Origin: JAOAPY01 sp038237475
GTDB lineage: Bacteria > Acidobacteriota > Blastocatellia > Pyrinomonadales > Pyrinomonadaceae
Assembly (NCBI GenBank): GCA_038237475.1
Contig: JBBRYS010000003.1
Location: 310,001-374,000, forward strand
DNA: 64,000 nucleotides
Direction: 5' to 3'
This document shows, piece by piece, positions 62,236-64,000 of the stretch. The position numbers and the translations under genes are program-made. Position 1 is the stretch's first letter. Each line of letters begins with the position of its first letter. Under the pieces are notes generated by a model, which was given only the letters and a program-made list of their open reading frames with translations, did no database searches and was not told the origin of the DNA.

Positions 62236-63240
62236 CTACTGGCATTCCGCATTTGAGTGCGTAGCGGTTGAGCCAAAGCGCAGTTGATATTCCTGTGACG
62301 TGATGAACGAGCAAACCATTGCGTGCTGTTTGGAAATATCGCGCAGCGCGCCGCCATTTACCTGACCCAGCCAGAACAGAAATCCAGGGATGTCAGAGTT
62401 GCGGCGGAGGTAACCCGAATACTGGGTATAGACAAACGCGCGATTGTACTCGCCGTCGATAAAAGCCCGGTTGTTGATCGGATTGGTGCCAACGTTATCA
62501 TCAGCGAGGCGGTACATCACCGCACCGCGGCCACCGGAATTGTGGAGCGCGATGAGGGCGTTACGTTGAGATGACAGATTCACGCCCATGTCGTTCTGCA
62601 GAGTCGCCAGCACCGCGTCGACGAATTGATCGGCAGTGGACAAGCTGGCCGGATATTTAGCTATGAATTCAGGTCTCGCGACGAACGCGTTGGCCAGATC
62701 CAATTGCTTTTGCGCCAGGTTGGAACCGCCTACTACCAATTGACGATCAGCCTTGAATGATGCGTAGCTGGGCATCTTCAGATCCTCGCCGGGAAATCCG
62801 GCGTTCGGATGCGGATTCGGAGAAGGCTGTGCGTTGCCATACGACTCGCGGTACAGACGATAAACGTATGCGCCGGTTTGCTGGAATTCCAGCTCAAAGA
62901 AAAAGGCGTTCGAAACGTCGATGCGCTTATTGTTGACGCAGGTCTGATTCGTGCCGCATGAGGCAAACTGGGTGACCCAGTAATCGAAACCGCTGGTATC
63001 TGGAAAGCGATTCAGGAAATCTACGTAATGCTGGTTCACAAAGAAATCTGAATCGTCGATGGTGATCACCTGATTCGTGCCCGGCCGCAAACGCAGCGGC
63101 TTCACCTTTACGTTGCCGTAATAAAGCTCCGCAGGAAGATTTGGGCCGTCAGGAGTACGAATCTCCAGCGTAGGCGCCTGTCCCAGCACGGCAAAGGTGG
63201 ACAAAGCGACAGTGATTACAAGAACAGTCAGCTTAAACAT
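62236..63240 (-). CDS. Secreted DUF4214 protein
   Basis: A 334-residue secreted protein made almost only of the DUF4214 module. A signal peptide ends in VLGQ, a short beta segment follows (APTLEIRTPDGPNLPAELYYG), and from about residue 64 it matches the C-terminal parts of the 9348-11246 and 50243-53419 proteins: VNQHYVDFLNRFPD, ISNxKRIDVSNAFFFELEFQQTGAYVYRLYRE-like sequence, DNVGTNPINN, LFWLGQVNGG, HAMVCSFITS, and NAECQ at the end. The ATG at 63240 is chosen for GAGGAG seven bases upstream. Its function is unknown; the glycan genes converge on it. Confidence 0.88.
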   Translation of the reverse strand: MFKLTVLVITVALSTFAVLGQAPTLEIRTPDGPNLPAELYYGNVKVKPLRLRPGTNQVITIDDSDFFVNQHYVDFLNRFPDTSGFDYWVTQFASCGTNQTCVNNKRIDVSNAFFFELEFQQTGAYVYRLYRESYGNAQPSPNPHPNAGFPGEDLKMPSYASFKADRQLVVGGSNLAQKQLDLANAFVARPEFIAKYPASLSTADQFVDAVLATLQNDMGVNLSSQRNALIALHNSGGRGAVMYRLADDNVGTNPINNRAFIDGEYNRAFVYTQYSGYLRRNSDIPGFLFWLGQVNGGALRDISKQHAMVCSFITSQEYQLRFGSTATHSNAECQ

Positions 63241-63761
63241 CAGAAGGCTCCTCAAGTAGATGGCGAAACCGCGATTTTGCATTAGTAAACTCTTGTGCGA
63301 GGAAGGTTGCTTTATATCTAAAGAAAACGCGGGGCCGCGTCCCTAACAACGCAGCCCAGTGTAGCTTTTGTAGAACTGTCCTGTCAACGGAATCATCAGG
63401 AAAATCAGGCTCGCCTGACCCAAAAAGGTTAATGCTGACGTCGTTAGCAAGCGAAATCGAGTGCCCGTTAGAGTTGGGCTCATGCCATGACTACAAATGT
63501 CCCGGTAAATCGCGCGCGGCGCCCCATTTAGCACCCCGGTTCGGCCACGCTTAATTAGACGCACGAGAATCACGCCTGGTTGAGCTTTCCTTACTAACAG
63601 CCTCTAAAAAGCCGAGAGGCTATCTAACGCCGCACCAGAGAAGCCGCGTCCTCTGACAAAAATCCTCGGGTACGCACTTGGGAAAGCATGGTACCATGGC
63701 GTGCCGCGACGGCAAATGCTCCCCGTTCGCCGTCAATTCGGTCGATTCTTTCCGGTTTTCA
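63241..63761. other. Intergenic region
   Basis: About 520 bases without a gene I can support. A small hairpin (AGCCTCT / AGAGGCT, 63599-63621) is visible. Promoters of the two divergent flanking genes should be here. Confidence 0.4.
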
Positions 63762-64000
63762 ATGCGAAGTTCACCTGCCATTGCCGTCCTCCTTTCAGTC
63801 GTGCTGGGTTCGACGGCTATTGTTCAGCCCTACACTGTGCAGTTGGCTGATTCCGGCGGCGAGATGCAAATCAAGTGGACGAAAAAGCGAATCCCAATTG
63901 CTCTGTCACCGTCGTTGCGATCTCCCGGACCCGAAATAAAGCCGGGCAGCGATGTTATCGGATCCCTTCGTCGCGCCATGGGAAGATGGTCGGGTGTGGC
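63762..64000 (+). CDS. Secreted protein, cut by the right edge
   Basis: An ATG at 63762 opens a frame with a signal-like start (MRSSPAIAVLLSVVLGSTAIVQ) that continues to the window edge with IKWTKKRIPIALSPSL and later IGSLRRAMGRWSGV. The pattern 'IxWxxxxIPIxLSxSL ... AMxxWxxV' recalls the first part of matrixin-like secreted metallopeptidases in Acidobacteria, but the zinc motif would lie beyond the edge. Partial; 79 codons visible. Confidence 0.6.
   Translation, partial: MRSSPAIAVLLSVVLGSTAIVQPYTVQLADSGGEMQIKWTKKRIPIALSPSLRSPGPEIKPGSDVIGSLRRAMGRWSGV

Noticed and set aside
63688..63939. Plus-strand open frame of 83 codons near the right edge
   Set aside because: An overlapping frame starting at 63762 has a good signal peptide and runs on past the edge, so this one is a shadow.

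Overview
The window most likely comes from an Acidobacteriota chromosome, probably class Blastocatellia. The phylum call rests on domain types rather than any marker gene: a TonB-dependent receptor with an N-terminal carboxypeptidase-regulatory domain, an acidobacterial-type VWFA protein, a TIGR03437-like C-terminal domain, secreted proteins with tandem Ig-like repeats, several DUF4214 modules, a tricorn-type protease, and a Gram-negative lipid A/LPS gene set. TTG starts behind good Shine-Dalgarno sequences recur. There are two tRNA genes (Arg-ACG and Gln-CTG, both minus strand), and no rRNA, CRISPR array or intact transposase.

Layout. 0-9 kb: S1/P1 nuclease, TonB receptor, a small group of envelope/copper genes (DUF2946-like, CusF-like, M15-like peptidase), an RluA-type pseudouridine synthase, a GGQ release-factor-like protein, and a GtrA/CDP-alcohol phosphotransferase pair. 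9-11.2 kb: secreted ice-binding-domain/Calx-beta/DUF4214 protein. 11.2-14.1 kb: a decayed, compositionally different stretch with a multiply frameshifted secreted-protein pseudogene and a tyrosine-recombinase remnant. 14-18.4 kb: DUF4440 protein, tRNA-Arg, VWFA protein, zinc-ribbon membrane protein and a Uma2 gene broken by an in-frame stop. 18.4-26.6 kb: tricorn-type protease and three amidohydrolase-fold proteins on one strand. 26.8-30.2 kb: BON lipoprotein, YggX-like protein, peroxiredoxin, PflX-type radical SAM protein and a DUF2721 protein. 30.5-36.1 kb: two large secreted proteins sharing Ig-like repeats. 36.3-41 kb: tRNA-Gln, an orphan HisKA domain, a radical SAM protein, a secreted protein, and a large radical SAM protein resembling archaeal tetraether synthase. 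41.4-50 kb: lpxA, lpxD, lpxB, a methyltransferase, a GT-C-like membrane protein and lptD. 50.2-56.4 kb: subtilase-DUF4214 protein and a PD40/TIGR03437 protein. 56.5-62.2 kb: a DUF4214/coiled-coil/methyltransferase protein followed by three glycosyltransferases. 62.2-64 kb: a DUF4214 protein and the start of a secreted protein cut by the window edge.

The unifying theme is the cell envelope: lipid A synthesis and LPS export, a surface-glycan cluster, a candidate enzyme for membrane-spanning lipids, and many secreted proteins. The most interesting candidates are the tetraether-synthase-like radical SAM enzyme, the methyltransferase with a long coiled coil that could act as a glycan-length ruler, and a group of secreted proteins that share a C-terminal Asn-x-(Glu/Asn)-Cys-(Gln/Asp) ending.
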